DNA of 64,000 bases, taken from the NCBI GenBank assembly GCA_014773175.1, contig VXCM01000950.1, positions 1-64,000 of the forward strand, given 5' to 3'. The notes beneath the pieces were generated by a model. That model made no database searches. It was not told the DNA's origin and saw only the letters and a program-made list of their open reading frames with translations. A program made the position numbers and the translations under genes. Positions 1 through 13,800 of the stretch are shown here, in pieces (position 1 is the first letter of the stretch; the number at the start of each line of letters is the position of its first letter). Source of the stretch: Lucifuga dentata. Its lineage: Eukaryota > Chordata > Actinopteri > Ophidiiformes > Bythitidae.

Positions 1-599
1 AAAAAAAAAAAAAAAAAAAAAACTCACTCCGGAGTATTCCAAAAAAGTTGGCAGCACTGTCGATGTCTGTATTTACAAACCTCTGCTAATAGCAGCTAAT
101 ACATTTTTTAATGGTCCATGTCCGTGTAATAAGAAAACCTGGGACGTATGTTGACAGAATGATCCATGTGTCATCATTTTGTCCATGTGGCCCTGTGCAC
201 CCTTGTTGACGTGTCCAACATAAAACAACCAGGCATGCCAGCAGGTAAATTTACCTGCTAGGTGTTGATATAAACATTACAGATGTAAAGCGCTAATTAA
301 AAATCAAGCTTTCAGGGCAGTTCAGCATCTTTGGGTTTGTCTTGCTGAATTCATTTCTATAAGCATGAACCTCAATTTTTGCAAATGTGACAAAGTTCAA
401 CATATGCTCCTAACCATATTACACTATAAAAATGAAGAAAAAAAAAAAAAATCATTTTTAATCTCTGCAACCTGCATTAGAACCAGAACTGAAAAATAAG
501 GAGTAAAACAGTAAAACTGCTCTAATCGTATTGTTTGGAACAGAGCAGGAACACGGCTAAAACAAATGACATCATCAATGACCAAACCACCAGCACTCA
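1..599. other. Flank downstream of akap13
   Basis: I see no gene here. The window begins inside a poly(A) tract (1-22), and an A-rich run lies at 436-450. The rest looks like unique AT-rich intergenic sequence. Confidence 0.5.
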
Positions 600-3567
600 G
601 CATGTCATAATAAGAGTTTTATTATGAGAAGTGTGACTTTACGTTGCACCCAGAGGGTGAGAATAAAACATAAATAAAACATTCTTACAAAATGTTGCAA
701 TAAATCACCAATGAAACAAATAATTACTTTTTTACACTTGATTTTTATACATAAATCGTATTTACATTTGTCTTTGCCCTTTTTTTTTTTTTTACATTGT
801 TCAGAATGAAAACAATTCTGTACCATTTATTTTGCTAGCACACACATTTCCTTCGTTGGAAAGTTTTTCTCTCTCTCCTGAGAAGACGCTGGGTTCTATT
901 CTAGTGCATTTTGTTGTCAGATTTAAGGCTATGCAAGGTTTACCTGATGGACACACTCGTCTCACGGACAGGCCTATCATCGCTGAGGAGGGAGTTCATT
1001 TTCTCAACTCGCATCTGCTGATTGTCCCTTTTACAGAAAGAGGTTTGTGGTTCCGCCCGGTGGCTCCCCTGATCTGTTAGGCCCTTTTTCATATTAAAGC
1101 TGCTGCTGACTGCTTTCTGAATAACCAGTTACAGCCTCTGACAATTTATTTGTTTTTGCAGTCAATTACAAATGCTGTGGGGAAAATGTCACTTCCTGGC
1201 AGAGCGTGAGAGCTCATCACATTATCTCTGAGCAGCAACGGCTGCTGAGAAATATGTTATAACGTCAATGCAGGAATTATACATATATTAAAAAAAAAAA
1301 ATTATAAAAGTAAAAAAAAAAAAAGATAAATAGCTTTAGGTTGTTTGTGTGATGGAACTAAATAGTCATAGGTGCACTGCCCCCTAGTGGTCCAAACACG
1401 CCTCCAACAAACGGGAAAAGGTCCATTCCTCTGTGTCTTTGACAGGATTACACCAAAGCCATAAACAAAAGACATGAAGCAGCTAATTGGCTGCTGCTGT
1501 AAGCCTCTTAGAAACACTATAATAAACCAGCCCAGACACGAAGTCAAAGCCTCAGCAGAGACGGCGAGTGAACAAACAGCACTTCAAGGAGGCCAAACAG
1601 GACGAAAAGCGATGCTGCTGTCACTCGCTGTTGGTTTGACTGGAAAAAAAAAAAAAAAAAAAANAAAAAAAAAAAAAAAAAAGCCTTTTTAACATCCTAT
1701 GGTTGTAATTTCTACCTGTCCAGCAGGCAGTCAAGCCATGCGGCTCCAAATCAAGGCTAAAACATGCCTAAAACCCAAGGCTGGTCACCTTGCAAACATT
1801 ACATAAGAGCTACCAGACCTTTGTCATTTCTAAACACTAACAAAATGGAATCGCAACATCTTTTTTTTATGTAATTCAAAACATTCTGAAATAATCTTGC
1901 TTTGGATTGTTGCTTTTCACAAACATCAGTGCCCTCGAAAGTCAACATCTCCTCGATTGGTATTTTACACCTACGACCAAAATGTACCCACATATAATGA
2001 CCAAAGTGCTTACCAACGTTGATTCATTTGAAACGATCAGGTTTTGTCATTAAATGTCCAAACAGAGACACATAACATCTTTTAGTTAATGTACTGTACG
2101 TTCTCATTTTCTCCAGCAAGCCGCTGCATCCCGACATTAACAGCCTCCATTTCCTAAAACCATCAGCAGTGTGTGTCTACTGAGTCCATTATCACAAATG
2201 AAAGAGGAAGGCTGAAAGAGAAAGTTGAACTCTTACAGACAGAAGCCATTAGTATGCTACCTGCAGAGTTACATGCAATTAAAATCGAAGGAAAGCCCTG
2301 TTCGGTGGCACTCAGATGAAAGATGAGGACCGCATAAAAGCCCACTGACAGGCAGGTAAAGCAGGGATCAAGCTAATAAGCATATAGCCTCTAAAACGCA
2401 CCAAAGCATAGGAATAGAGCCATTAAACACGGGGAGATACGTCTCAATCCCTTCCTTACTGTCAACTCTGGAAAGCAGACATACACATCCGAAGAGTTTC
2501 ATTCCAAAATGAGATCCATAATTCAAATAAATTAAAAGCTAACCAAGTAACGTCATTATAGGAGGTGAGTGAAGTTATCGTGGACTAACTTCATCTGGCT
2601 GACAGACTGAAGCTGTCATCACGTCTGCTTTTCAAGTCCTGAGTAATGAGCATCAGGAAGCCGTTTTCTATACATACAGGAGCATCTTGGAATGAAACAC
2701 TGACAAACACTGTTTTTATAAGAAATGTTGGGAAGACAAATTTAGTCCAGCTACAAGTCAGACAGTCTTCTGCGTTTTCAGTCTTTTTTTACGTGTTGAT
2801 GTAGAGTCAGGAGTTTCCACTGCCACGCAAGCATGTTGACATTCATATCTGTCTCTAAGTGGCATATGGAGGTGTGTGTATGTGTGTGAGAGAGAGAGAN
2901 ATGTTGACATTCATATCTGTCTCTAAGTGGCATATGGAGGTGTGTGTATGTGTGTGAGAGAGAGAGGGTGCCTACAGGGTTTATATCATGAAAATGATAA
3001 TTAGATGGGGCCTTGCTTTCGTAATTGAACTTATTTCTGGCTAAAACAGGCTGCGGGCGGATTNATAATTAGATGGGGCCTTGCTTTCGTAATTGAACTT
3101 ATTTCTGGCTAAAACAGGCTGCGGGCGGATTGTTCCACATAAACATGGACACAGGAAGGCAGTGAAACTACTACATATTCAGTTTGATACGATTCCAAAG
3201 TTCGTGAGGCATTCCACCATGAAATCCTTCCAATGTGACAGAGTCGCTAATTCCCGATTCTTCAAAATGAAGAAATTCTGCCCACTGCCATGTAACCAGG
3301 CTGTCTTTGGAAAAGGACATGTTTTTTGGTGATAAAAACACACCACAGTACCGCGCTCCCACTTTTTACATTTGCTTACTAGCATAACAGAACTGTTACG
3401 ACTACGCTGTTTTTAGTCCTGTTCTTGCCTAAAACATAAGGGAGCAGTCTAAAGGTGGGAAATGCCTTTCCACTGTGACTTCAAGGAAAGCAGTGAGCTT
3501 GGTAGCACATTCCTCTGGTTGTCAGGATGGTGTTATGGGTTGATGGGATGGAGAAGAGCCTCCTCTC
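600..3567 (-). other. akap13: akap13 3' UTR (inferred, about 3 kb)
   Basis: The region runs from the stop codon to the best polyadenylation signal. No coding exon is visible. It contains two single-N duplications (2833-2967 and 2997-3131), so the true length is probably about 134 bases shorter. A poly(A) stretch with an N lies at 1643-1682. The extent is inferred from the signal only; shorter 3' ends are possible, for example an AATAAA at 831-826. Confidence 0.5.
618..623 (-). terminator. Candidate polyadenylation signal AATAAA for akap13
   Basis: AATAAA on the minus strand is followed, about 22-40 bases downstream, by a GT-rich stretch (ctgagtgctggtggtttggt at about 599-580). This is the spacing of a functional cleavage site. 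Other AATAAA copies lie in the 3' UTR, such as 831-826, but lack as clear a GT-rich element. Confidence 0.5.
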
Positions 3568-3620
3568 TCAGCAGAAGAAGATCTCTCCGTCTAAAGGGGG
3601 CTCTGGGAGGTGCTGGGGGT
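3568..3620 (-). CDS. akap13: akap13 exon 31, C-terminus and stop
   Basis: This 53-nt coding part follows acceptor tcctcctcccag and joins exon 30 in phase 1. It reads [16 protein letters not shown] and then TGA at 3570-3568. Human AKAP13 ends EGEEIFC, so the end of the protein is well supported. It is too short to be seen as an ORF. The 3' UTR continues below 3568. Confidence 0.9.
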
Positions 3621-6600
3621 CTGGGAGGAGGAGAGAGCAGAAAAGGACTCAGTTAAAATCTGTTTATTTCCCATTAAGAAGTTGTAAAGCTGCCCCACAG
3701 TGAGCAGCTTGATATGCATGGCTAATATAATCAGCCTTTCATATCTCACGTTAATATGTGTCCTAAAAAATGCAAAGAGACTCACTAATATCTTTCATAC
3801 TCACCATGAGCTAAACTAAATCCAGCGGTGTCCCCAGGCCTGTTTTTAGGGTTTAGTTCCCTTTAAAATCTAATCTAAAAATCAGCCTTTCCTGACTCAG
3901 TTATAATGCAGGAATACAGTACAGACTCCAGAATCGCAATACATGTGAAAGAAGCGGCACTAGGACCCAGCAGAGACTGCAGCACTATGACAGCAGAGTG
4001 GATTGTGGTATATCCAGGCACAGATGAAGCAGATTAAGAAAATGTATGATTGAAACTGACACAGCTAAAAAAAAATCTTTAAAGATACTGTATGTGCACT
4101 TCTTCTTTTGAAATAGTTGCAGATTTTTTTTTGGTTTTTTTTTTGGTTATAAGAAATGCGAAGGTACTCCGACAAAAAAATATGATCAGCAGCTGGTTTT
4201 TACCCCAGTGTTCCTGAAACAAAACAAGCCCTGATTAAATATACTGTTAAATGGTTGATTGGAGCAAAGATCAGCCTCTTTTCTTCAGTTGAACTGGAAT
4301 AAAACAACGATTTATGCATTTCCGACTTACATTTAAGCTTTTACGCTAATTTCCAAACCAGAAAAACTCTTCCTGAGCTGCCATTGTCCGCTGCAGCTAC
4401 TCATGCAGATTCCTCATGCCCTTGATTGGTAACTCAGACAAGCATTTTTGTTAGAGCTGTTTTGTTTTGTGGACAAAAATGATAGCAATCCTATTTAATG
4501 ACAAATTAAAATGAGCTACTATTATCTGTCAGGGTCGTGTGTGGCTTTAGTACAATTTAAAGGACATTTAATGGGCATTTCAGACAGATTTGTTAAATCC
4601 ACCTGTCTGTAAAATATTCTCAAACATGAAACTGTTTTCTGAGCTTCTCTGAGTAATTCATGTACCTGCTGTCTGTGAATTCCCTCCTTTGCCCTTTTTC
4701 TTCTTCTTCTCCTTCCCCTCTTTGCTCTTGTTCTTCGCCAGCTGCAGGAGACTTTTTGGGATCTGGTTGTGAGTTTCGCTGCCCTTGAGGTTTGGATTTG
4801 CAGAGGATGAGGTGAACGGATTCAGGCTTTTCCCTTTGGGCTTGGCCCGCTGGCTCTGGAACCTTGGCAGAGAGGAGGAGCGCTCCGGAGGGTCCAGCTC
4901 CAGAGACTGGGAGCTGCCGGGGAACGGAAACTCATCTGATGTAGTCGAGGGAGTCCTCTGGAAGGGAGGAGGTGGAGAGATAACGGAGGACGGTTAGACA
5001 AATATGATGGGACAGCTGCTATGTGTAAAACATTTTAGTGTTTCTATTTGTAAATTAAGGCTTAAATCAATAAAAATATTTTGAAAATTTTAAATCTGCA
5101 TCAGGATCTTTATCAATATTAAAATACACATAGTTATAGACAGTCATGGTTGGCTGATGCATGTTTGCTGTTGCTATTAAATTTAGCCAGAATGCTCAGG
5201 GTTGAAACTGTGTGCACGTTGTCAAAATTTTGAGACACGTGGAAGTTTATGTAAAACAGGCAGCACCTAAACAAATTTTTAATTGAATTATAAGAAAAAT
5301 ACTTTTTCATGTTGATCAAATATGAAGGTTGACCATCTGTAAGAAGTTGCTGAAAATGTGTCGTCGCTTCTACGCCTTACGGTTCAGGATTTATGGCCAC
5401 AGGGTGGTGCTATCCACACCAAAAAAATCTCATCTCTTCCTTGGCTCATGGTCTAATTTTCCCCTCAAATTTTAGATATCCTGCAAATAGATAAGTATTT
5501 TTCTTATTTCGTTAATACATAACAGAGACATTTATCTGATATTCTTTAAAGAGAATCCAGGTTAAATCTGTCATGTAAATATCCATAAACGTCAGCCCTC
5601 CTGTAGCTGTTTCCCTGCAGGGAGAAATCCATGATATCATCATTTTAATCACAGGTTACCGTGTTTCTACTTACCTCAGCCACACGCGCCTCTTCCACCC
5701 TGTCGAGCTGCCTTTGCATGGCCTCCCTGTCCCTCTCTAGCTTCCTCTGGGCATCTCTCAGCCTCTCCAGGTCTTTCTGATACTCCTCTTTCTTACTGTG
5801 CAGGTCCTGCTTCTCCTTCTCCAGCTCCTTGTTCAGCTTCCAGATCTCCTCCTTCTGTGATGAATAGTTGGCAGTCATTAATTGGTCTGACCATTTAAAT
5901 ATCCATCCATCCATCCATCCATTTTTTTGTTTCATCCTCTATTCTGTATTCTTTCTGTGTGATGCTACCTATATCAGCTTTCACAAACTTCATAAGCTGT
6001 GATTCCCTGGCTGAAAATCAAACCTATACATTGAATGCTGCGTTCAACAGACCTCGGAACTCAGATTTTTCCGACTTCCTAGTTGGAAAAATGCGTTGGA
6101 ACGGCATTTGAACTCTGAACTCTGACTGGGAAACTCAGACCAAAATGATCTACCCCGACTTCATGAGTCTGACATCACTCAACATGGCAGCACCCGTGGA
6201 AGTGAGCTTTGTGAATGGAAATGATCAGCTAACAGGCAAAGAAAGTATTTTTTCTTACGTGACATTGAAATAAAAAGTTCAAAATATATCACCATGGTAA
6301 CTATCTACAGTGTATAATAACTGTTTTCCATTGATATGTAAGTGTAAATAATTTCAGAATATTACTTTTCTGCATAAATGTTTAATACTGTGATTAATAT
6401 CATTGTAAAACAACACAACTAACTTTACTTTAGTTAGCATTTATTACTAAGTTAATTTAATCTTGCAGAATTTATTGGAGTTCAGTCATGCTTTTTGGTT
6501 TACATTTGGCTGAAATGGTTTGAGGTCGGAAGTCGGAACTACAGACTGGGAAAAATCCGACTTCTGACATAACTCGAACACAGCATAACAACTCCGTTAC

Positions 6601-9600
6601 CTGAAGCTAGCTTCAGGTAACCCTAAAACCTGCTACTTTTTTTATTTTATTTTTTTATTTAGCCTTTATTTAACCAGGTATATCCCATTGAGATCAAAGA
6701 TCTCTTTTACAAGGGAGACCTGGCCAAGAGGAGCAGCAACACAAAGTTTCACATAAAAACACACAGATCAAAGACTAATAATGACACAAATCATTAAAAA
6801 CATCTACACACTGACCACCTAACTTCCATCGATTTCACCAAAGACTTAAACTCATTTAGGGTCACCAAACTTTGAATTCCAAGATCAGCCTGCAAATTAC
6901 TGAAGCTAGCATGGCTAACACCAGAGAAAACAGAATGCACAGTGAAGCTAGCGATGGAGAAACCGAAGCTTTCTGAAGCAATCTGCACTTTGAAGCAACT
7001 GCACTGAAAATGGGTCACTGCTTCTAAGTGTTTGATACGATCAAAAGAGCGACATCTGGTGGTCATGGGTTGCATTTCCATGTATTGCATTTGAGTGGAA
7101 GGCGAGACTTCATGACACAGTGACACAAAATATAANGTTGCATTTCCATGTATTGCATTTGAGTGGAAGGCGAGACTTCATGACACAGTGACACAAAATA
7201 TAACGGGACTGGCCGTCATCTTTAGTGTTCAATAAAGGTTATGTTCTGAGACCTGTGTCAACGTGTTCATGTGTCAAAACATATATTAGGAATTCTTTAA
7301 CTGATAACAATGTTGAAAGTAGCCTATTATTGCAATATAACAGTAGGTTTTTCATTATGTGACAGAAAGTATAAAGTGTTATAATGTTGGAAACCTAATA
7401 TAGTGATGAGTTCATAACTGACTTTTAAGTAGCGATATAAAATATAAATGTCAGCATTTGTATTTGCATCTGTATTTCTTCAATAAAGCAGAGTATGCTA
7501 CAAAAATACACCGTTATTCTGTTTTATCGTTTATCAAAAGAAACGCTTGTGCGGGTGGAGAAGTGGTTTTTACTGTAAATATGTTGAGGAACATGCTGGT
7601 GTAACTGGGTTAGTAATTTTGTTACCATAGTTACAACAGTACGTTTATTCGGCTGTTAGTCTGCAACTCAAGCCCCGCCCCTTTTCAAAATCCAGTTGGA
7701 GCGTCTCTGACATGTTTGACATAACGAAGCTTCGTTTGGAGTGGTCACGTGACTTTTGGCATGAAGCAGGTGTCTAAACAAATCTCCGCAGTACTTCAGC
7801 TTCAAACGGTCAAAAGCAGTCTGACTCGAGCTTAACGTCTCTAAGTGAAGCAAATGAAACCAACAAAACCACATTACATTTTCCATCTTCTCTTTCTGCA
7901 CAGTCATTCTGTAGCTATGAGTAACAACCCTGCTACCTGAAGCTAGCTTGTTTACAGCCTTACTATGTGCCCTGAGGTTAGCATGACTAACAGTAAACAG
8001 AATGTGAAAGTGAAGCAAACAAGCCAACAAAGCCATATTTACCTTCTCTATCTACTCTTTATACACAACCAAGCTGTAGCCATGGGTAACAACCCTGCTA
8101 TCTGAAGCTAAGTTGTTAACCTTTCTACCTGCTACCTGAAGCTAGCATAGCTAACAAACAGCAACAGTAAACAGAATGCACAAAATGAAACCAGTTATGT
8201 GCTGTGCTTTTCATCGTACAACTTGCAGCCAAATAGAAGTAAACTTAAGAAGAAGTTTTAGATTGTTTTGAGGTTTTAAAACAAAGTAAGTTTTTTTTGT
8301 TTTGTTTTGTATTTTTCATCTAAGATAGGTAAAAGATTACAAGAAAAAAAAAAAACAGAGGGTTTCTCAGAGTACTACAAGCAGAGAGTTTCAGCTGCAC
8401 AGAAAGTCAGACATGGAACCAGAAGAAAGAGATGCACGGTCACCTGTAAGTGCACCAGCACCTCCCGTTCAGTCAGCTGATGCTCCTTCAGCTCCCACTC
8501 CTTCTCTCTTCTCTTCTTCTCCTCAGCATGAGCTGCCTGCTGTCTCTGCAGGGATGCCAGCTCCTGCCTCTGTTTCTCCAGGCTTCGCTGCTTCTCCTGT
8601 TCAATCAGTGAACTGGGCCGCGAGGACGGCCGTGACAAGGAAGAGCAGGACGAGGAGCGTTCGCTCATGGCCTGACGCTGGTCCTCTATGAAGCTGTCCT
8701 GCTGGACCACCACCGCCTTTGACAAACCAGAACCACAACCGCGGATCAGATAGTTTAGATTAGAGACAATGCTGCTGGTATTTTCTTCTCTACAGCTACA
8801 TCCAAACAGCATCTGAATGTCTCTTGTTGAATTGGATCCAAGGCATGACACATGAAGCCACAGCAATGGAACGGAAGTAAAATAGTTTTGTTTGAAAAAC
8901 AAAAAAATGGCTATGAGTTAAAACTCAAAGGTAAATTCTGTAACTGTAATTTGTTGATGGAGAACAAGCATACTGTAGATACAAAAACAGACGCTTTCTA
9001 TTAAAGGACCATACCGGCAATCGTGCATGTTTGAGCCTAATATATTCAATTTTCATACTTGTAACGTTACTGACAATCATTTCCCAAAGCATACTACTGG
9101 AACAGTGAATTAAAAATGTTTTTCCTACCTTCCAGACCTCCATTGGTTTCAGTTCATTCTGCTATTAAAATCAACTTGTTGATACTTGAAACGTTCTTGG
9201 GATAGGTAATCCATCATCACCAACAAGACGTGTATTCAGGTTTTTTTAGAAGTTATGTAATTTTAGTGTTTAAGCTCAATAAAAAGCGTGGAGTGAATGT
9301 ATGCCTCCACCGGGGAATATAGTCCCAAAAGAAGACCTGCGTTTATGGAAAAATTTAAAGGACCGTGACTTCATAAGGCTGTGTAACTATTAGCAGGAGA
9401 AACATGGATTTTTAAGGTGGGTGTATCACTTGAATATTTGATTTTGAAAGATTAAGAGATTTAGCAAAATATCAGGAAAGCTGAAATACGGTTTTATCCT
9501 TTGGGAAATGATTGTCAGTAACGTAACATGTATGAAAATTGAATATAGTAGGCTCAAACATGCATGATCGCCGATACAGTCCTTTAAATCTGGTCATTGT

Positions 9601-10595
9601 CCCTCTTTTCAATGCAGACTTCAGTTCCTGTAGGTATCTGATATGTGTCACATTCTAAAATATAACAGCTGTTCAAAACAAGATACCACAGCTCAGAGCC
9701 AGAACAAAGGCATGCTGTCAGAGGAGCCTGGTAGGATGTGGTGTGTGGAAGCTAGCTTACCTGCAGAGTGCTGAGCAGGAGATGGAGGTGAGAGACGCTG
9801 TGGAGGACCTGCTGTAGGACAAAAAAGGGACCAGTGAGCATCTTCCATAACATACATGCTCCATTTCTGCTTTTGTAAGACAGAAAATCACATCCATGTG
9901 TGATGCTCTCTTGGTTTTTGGCTCAGCTTTACGCCTGCTGTCAAATAAAACACAGCCTATGAGATATGGACAAGTTTTCAGCTGTCACCAAATGTTTACA
10001 AGGACAAAGAACGCCACTTTATGCAAGTGTGAATTGCACAGAATAGCATTTATAATATGACAGTGTTGTGTCAAGCAAAGATTATGGCAAAGAGTGTCAA
10101 TTGCTGTCCATAAAACAGATAGGAGATAATAAATACTCAGATTATATCAGCCTCTTTCACAAGTGAGTTTTTCATGTCTGACCAATGACCTTTTCAACTA
10201 CGCAGCGTATGTCGTAACTGAGCCTGAGCTGTTTAGCGTGACAGGAACCTGGAAATCACGTTAGGCAAGGGGACTGCTGGCAAAGATCGTTACATGTTCA
10301 AATTAGAATCCATTATTGAATTTTTCAGAATGTTTTTGTAAGCTAATCTGTATGTGAAAAGCTCTACCTTAAAAAAACTACAAACTACAAACTCAGCTTG
10401 TATGTGTGACGACATCAAAAGTGTAAATAATATTTGTAATTTATTACTCTGGTGCAAAGAGACCTTTGGCTTTGGAAAATATGTCTGATAGCCAAAAAGG
10501 CCTTTATACAGTTGTTTGAATACTGCTCCACATAAACAATAAATTGAATTTGATATACAGCATCTATATACATACATATATATATATATACATAC

Positions 10596-10665
<70 letters not shown>

Positions 10666-10777
10666 GTATATACATATGTATATACGTATATATACATATA
10701 TATATATGTGTGTGTATATATATATATACATATACATATATATGTATATATATATATACATACATATACATATATAC

Positions 10778-10809
<32 letters not shown>

Positions 10810-13800
10810 CCCTACATGCTTGTCACATAAGTTAAATTGTGTTTATATGACTATGTTACATGTTAATCAAGCTTTCTGTAAATGTCCCAGTTTTAGCCAG
10901 ATTCAAGGTAATGTGAAATGTAGCAGTTTCACTTCATAATACTGCATCACATTCATTTTTAGACCAAGTATTTTCTGGTCAGTACTAACAAATATCATTG
11001 CTATTCAATACTGTAGAACAGTAACACTATTCAATTTTTTTTATGTTGCTGCTATTCCTTTTTCACTCCTTTTGGCTTTTAAAATGTTTGGAATATACTG
11101 AATAATGCAATGGAAAACATACTTTAACAGTACAGTTAATACTTTTACTAATGCTATTATTGCTACTACTAATGATGGTGAGAATAATAGTGCTAATGAT
11201 GATCTTTACAAAGAGTTTTGACAGCATCCATGGCAACAGCACTCTGACTGGATTAGAGACAGGAAGTCTTACCTCACTGTTCCTCTTCAGCAGCAGCAGC
11301 AGGTTGGCGTTTCCTCCCTGCAGCAACACACACACACACACACAGGCTAAGCATTCAGAACAGGGTAATGTGCTGATAAGATGTTTAGTCAGGAAATATC
11401 TCATTCTAAGGTATGATTAAAACTATTTTCCATGGGTAGTGGTAATGGGTAGTATTTCCACCCCTGGAAATTTCCTTCTCTTGGAACAAATTTGAATTTG
11501 TCGTGTATAAGCCGACCCTCGAATTGCTTTGTGAAATTTGGTAATAAAATCTCAGCTTATACTTGAGTATATAAGGTAATTGTACTGTAAATTGTATAGT
11601 CATTATAATTGTAAAGTCATAATTATATGACTATGTGGACGTGCACACATAATGCACGTCTTATGGTGCAAAGATGCAAAATTTTCCATTTACAAGGAAA
11701 CTATGTACTAATATGACTATAATAAACAAGGAGATTCTTGAATAAACTGTTGATTGTGTCTTTAATAATCATCTTGGCTTCTGCACAAAAAATAACTGCC
11801 TACATTCCTGCTGCTGGATGTAGTTAAGAATAAATTCATGAAGGAAAAATACAGAGGTTAGCATTCAATGCAGGACAACAATAATGGAACCAGAACCCGG
11901 CACATTCATTCTCATCCATTGTTGAATTCTTACACAACCTACGGTCGCCATTGGCAACAGCTTCTGGCAGGAAAAGCCAAGAGGCTAATTCACTAGAGGG
12001 AGAGAAGCAGCTAAATTCATCTTAATTGTACTGGTGACGTTGGAGGACAAGGGTCCCTCCCCACCGCCACACACACACAAACACACATGCACGGCCTCAG
12101 GTTCTCAAAGAAAAGCAGGGGTGTAGTGGCATCAGAGTTAAAGTAATAATGGGATAATGAGATTCAAACCTTCTTTAAAACGCTGTCAGACTCTGTCCTG
12201 CGCAGATCTCCTGCTGCATCATCGCTCTCATCTTTGTCTCCATCTGCACAGAAAGAGAAAGCAGGAGAGGAGATGAAGAGGGCAGCAGAGAACCAATGCT
12301 CAACAATGTAATGTGAGTGGCGTGTTGTAAGCTCATGTGGTCTTGGTGCCTTTTGCTTTATGACACTTATTATCCATTCAGTCAATAATAAGCTTATTTT
12401 TCATTTGTTTAACTTATTAATATTTCCAAGATTTTCTTCCTTTGTCTCCACTCACACAAATCACTTCAGCATGTAAAAAAACACAATCAATTAACCTGAT
12501 CTGAACATAGCTAGTTCATTTTACACCTAATAATACCCATAAGCTGTGGTATCTTTGTGGGTAAAAGCAGTAATGACAGGATGACTACTGATCCAGAAGT
12601 CTGAACCTGTAAAAAGAGTGCCACGCTGCATTTGCAAACATCAGTTGAGAAGAGTTGCCCCGGGCCAAGTTTCCCCCCTGGAGGCATCGAATCTGCTCTC
12701 CAAGTCCCTGTCTCAACTGTTTTATCTAAATGCAGCAAACAGAGTCGTTATGGGATGCGTTGGATGTGGTGCCTGCTGTTGTGAGACGAGTGAAAATCTG
12801 TTTGAAGTGCTAAACTCTGTGCAAGGTGAAAAGGTGAAACATTTTTAGGTTTCATGTCAGGCTAAGCTTGCAGGGGTGTTCAGACCTCCAACAGCATATT
12901 TACAGTTCAGTCGTTGCACAAACGCTCTTATCCTGTTCAGTGTTTTGTTAAAGGACACTTCATCATGGAGGATATTCATGTAGATGTAAACATAGGCTAT
13001 TACAGGCTACATTTGGCTTTTGCAAGGAGGGGGAACCTGCAACTTGGAGGGTGAAAACCTTTGGGGGGTGTGGTAGGGTGTGACATTATTGATTGTGCAT
13101 GACATGTGACATGTCAGTGTTTCCATATGTAGGCTTTACTTGGGTGGCCTGCCCAGGTTAATGAAGACCTGCCCAGGTTTCGCGGGATAACCCAGCCTTA
13201 AAAACAATACAACACTGCTGTCACACACAGACACACGCACACAGTGACATGTGCAGTATATTTCATTTCAACACACATTAATCAACATCTAACTATAAAG
13301 ACAGAAATCTCTGTCTGTGGCACCAACATCTCTAGAACCCGGCATGTATGACGTTGAAATTCAGCAGGTTTATTTCTCAGGACCAAAGGATGTGCAGCGT
13401 CACGTACGAAGTTGTTTGGATGAAAAATCTCTGTGCAGTGTTTCCCATATACTGGGCGGCCCGCCCAGGTACATCATAAGATAAAATCCGAAGGTAGACG
13501 GAAGACTTTAAAAAAAACAAATGCAGTGCCCGTTCAAAACATGGCTGTTCGGACCGGGCTGGACTTTGTGGTGAGCACTGCAGCCTGCCATAAATGCCCG
13601 TGGAGCGGAGCACATGCTGTCGTGCCCGGAGTGTATCCTGCCACAGTGCCTGGAGTGTGTTTGGACTGGGCCAGACTTTAAGGTGTATGCTACAGCCTGC
13701 TATAAATGGCAGTGGAGCGGAGCCACACCCAGAGCGTATCCTGCCGCGTGCAGACTACTTTTTACTACTACTTTTAACAGAGAACCACTCATCCAAACAA

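Noticed and set aside
2833..3131. Apparent tandem repeats or CRISPR-like direct repeats
   Set aside because: Each pair is identical and split by exactly one N, which fits unmerged contig ends and not an array.
4656..4668. TGA just past exon 30 as the real C-terminus
   Set aside because: Reading through the donor would end the protein after SQTAGT. Splicing to 3620 instead restores the conserved EIFFC end in the right phase. An intron-retaining form remains possible.
6794..7126. 110-codon minus-strand ORF containing [18 protein letters not shown]
   Set aside because: It lies next to a dispersed repeat and across one edge of a single-N duplication. It has no splice sites in phase with akap13, and it is likely repeat-derived.
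8413..8691. 92-codon plus-strand ORF rich in Pro, Ala and Ser
   Set aside because: It is the complement of the coiled-coil exon at 8444-8716, which has splice sites and a clear AKAP13 match on the other strand.
10290..10939. Tyr/Ile-rich ORFs on both strands
   Set aside because: They are translations of the TATACA/TA microsatellite and carry no coding signal.
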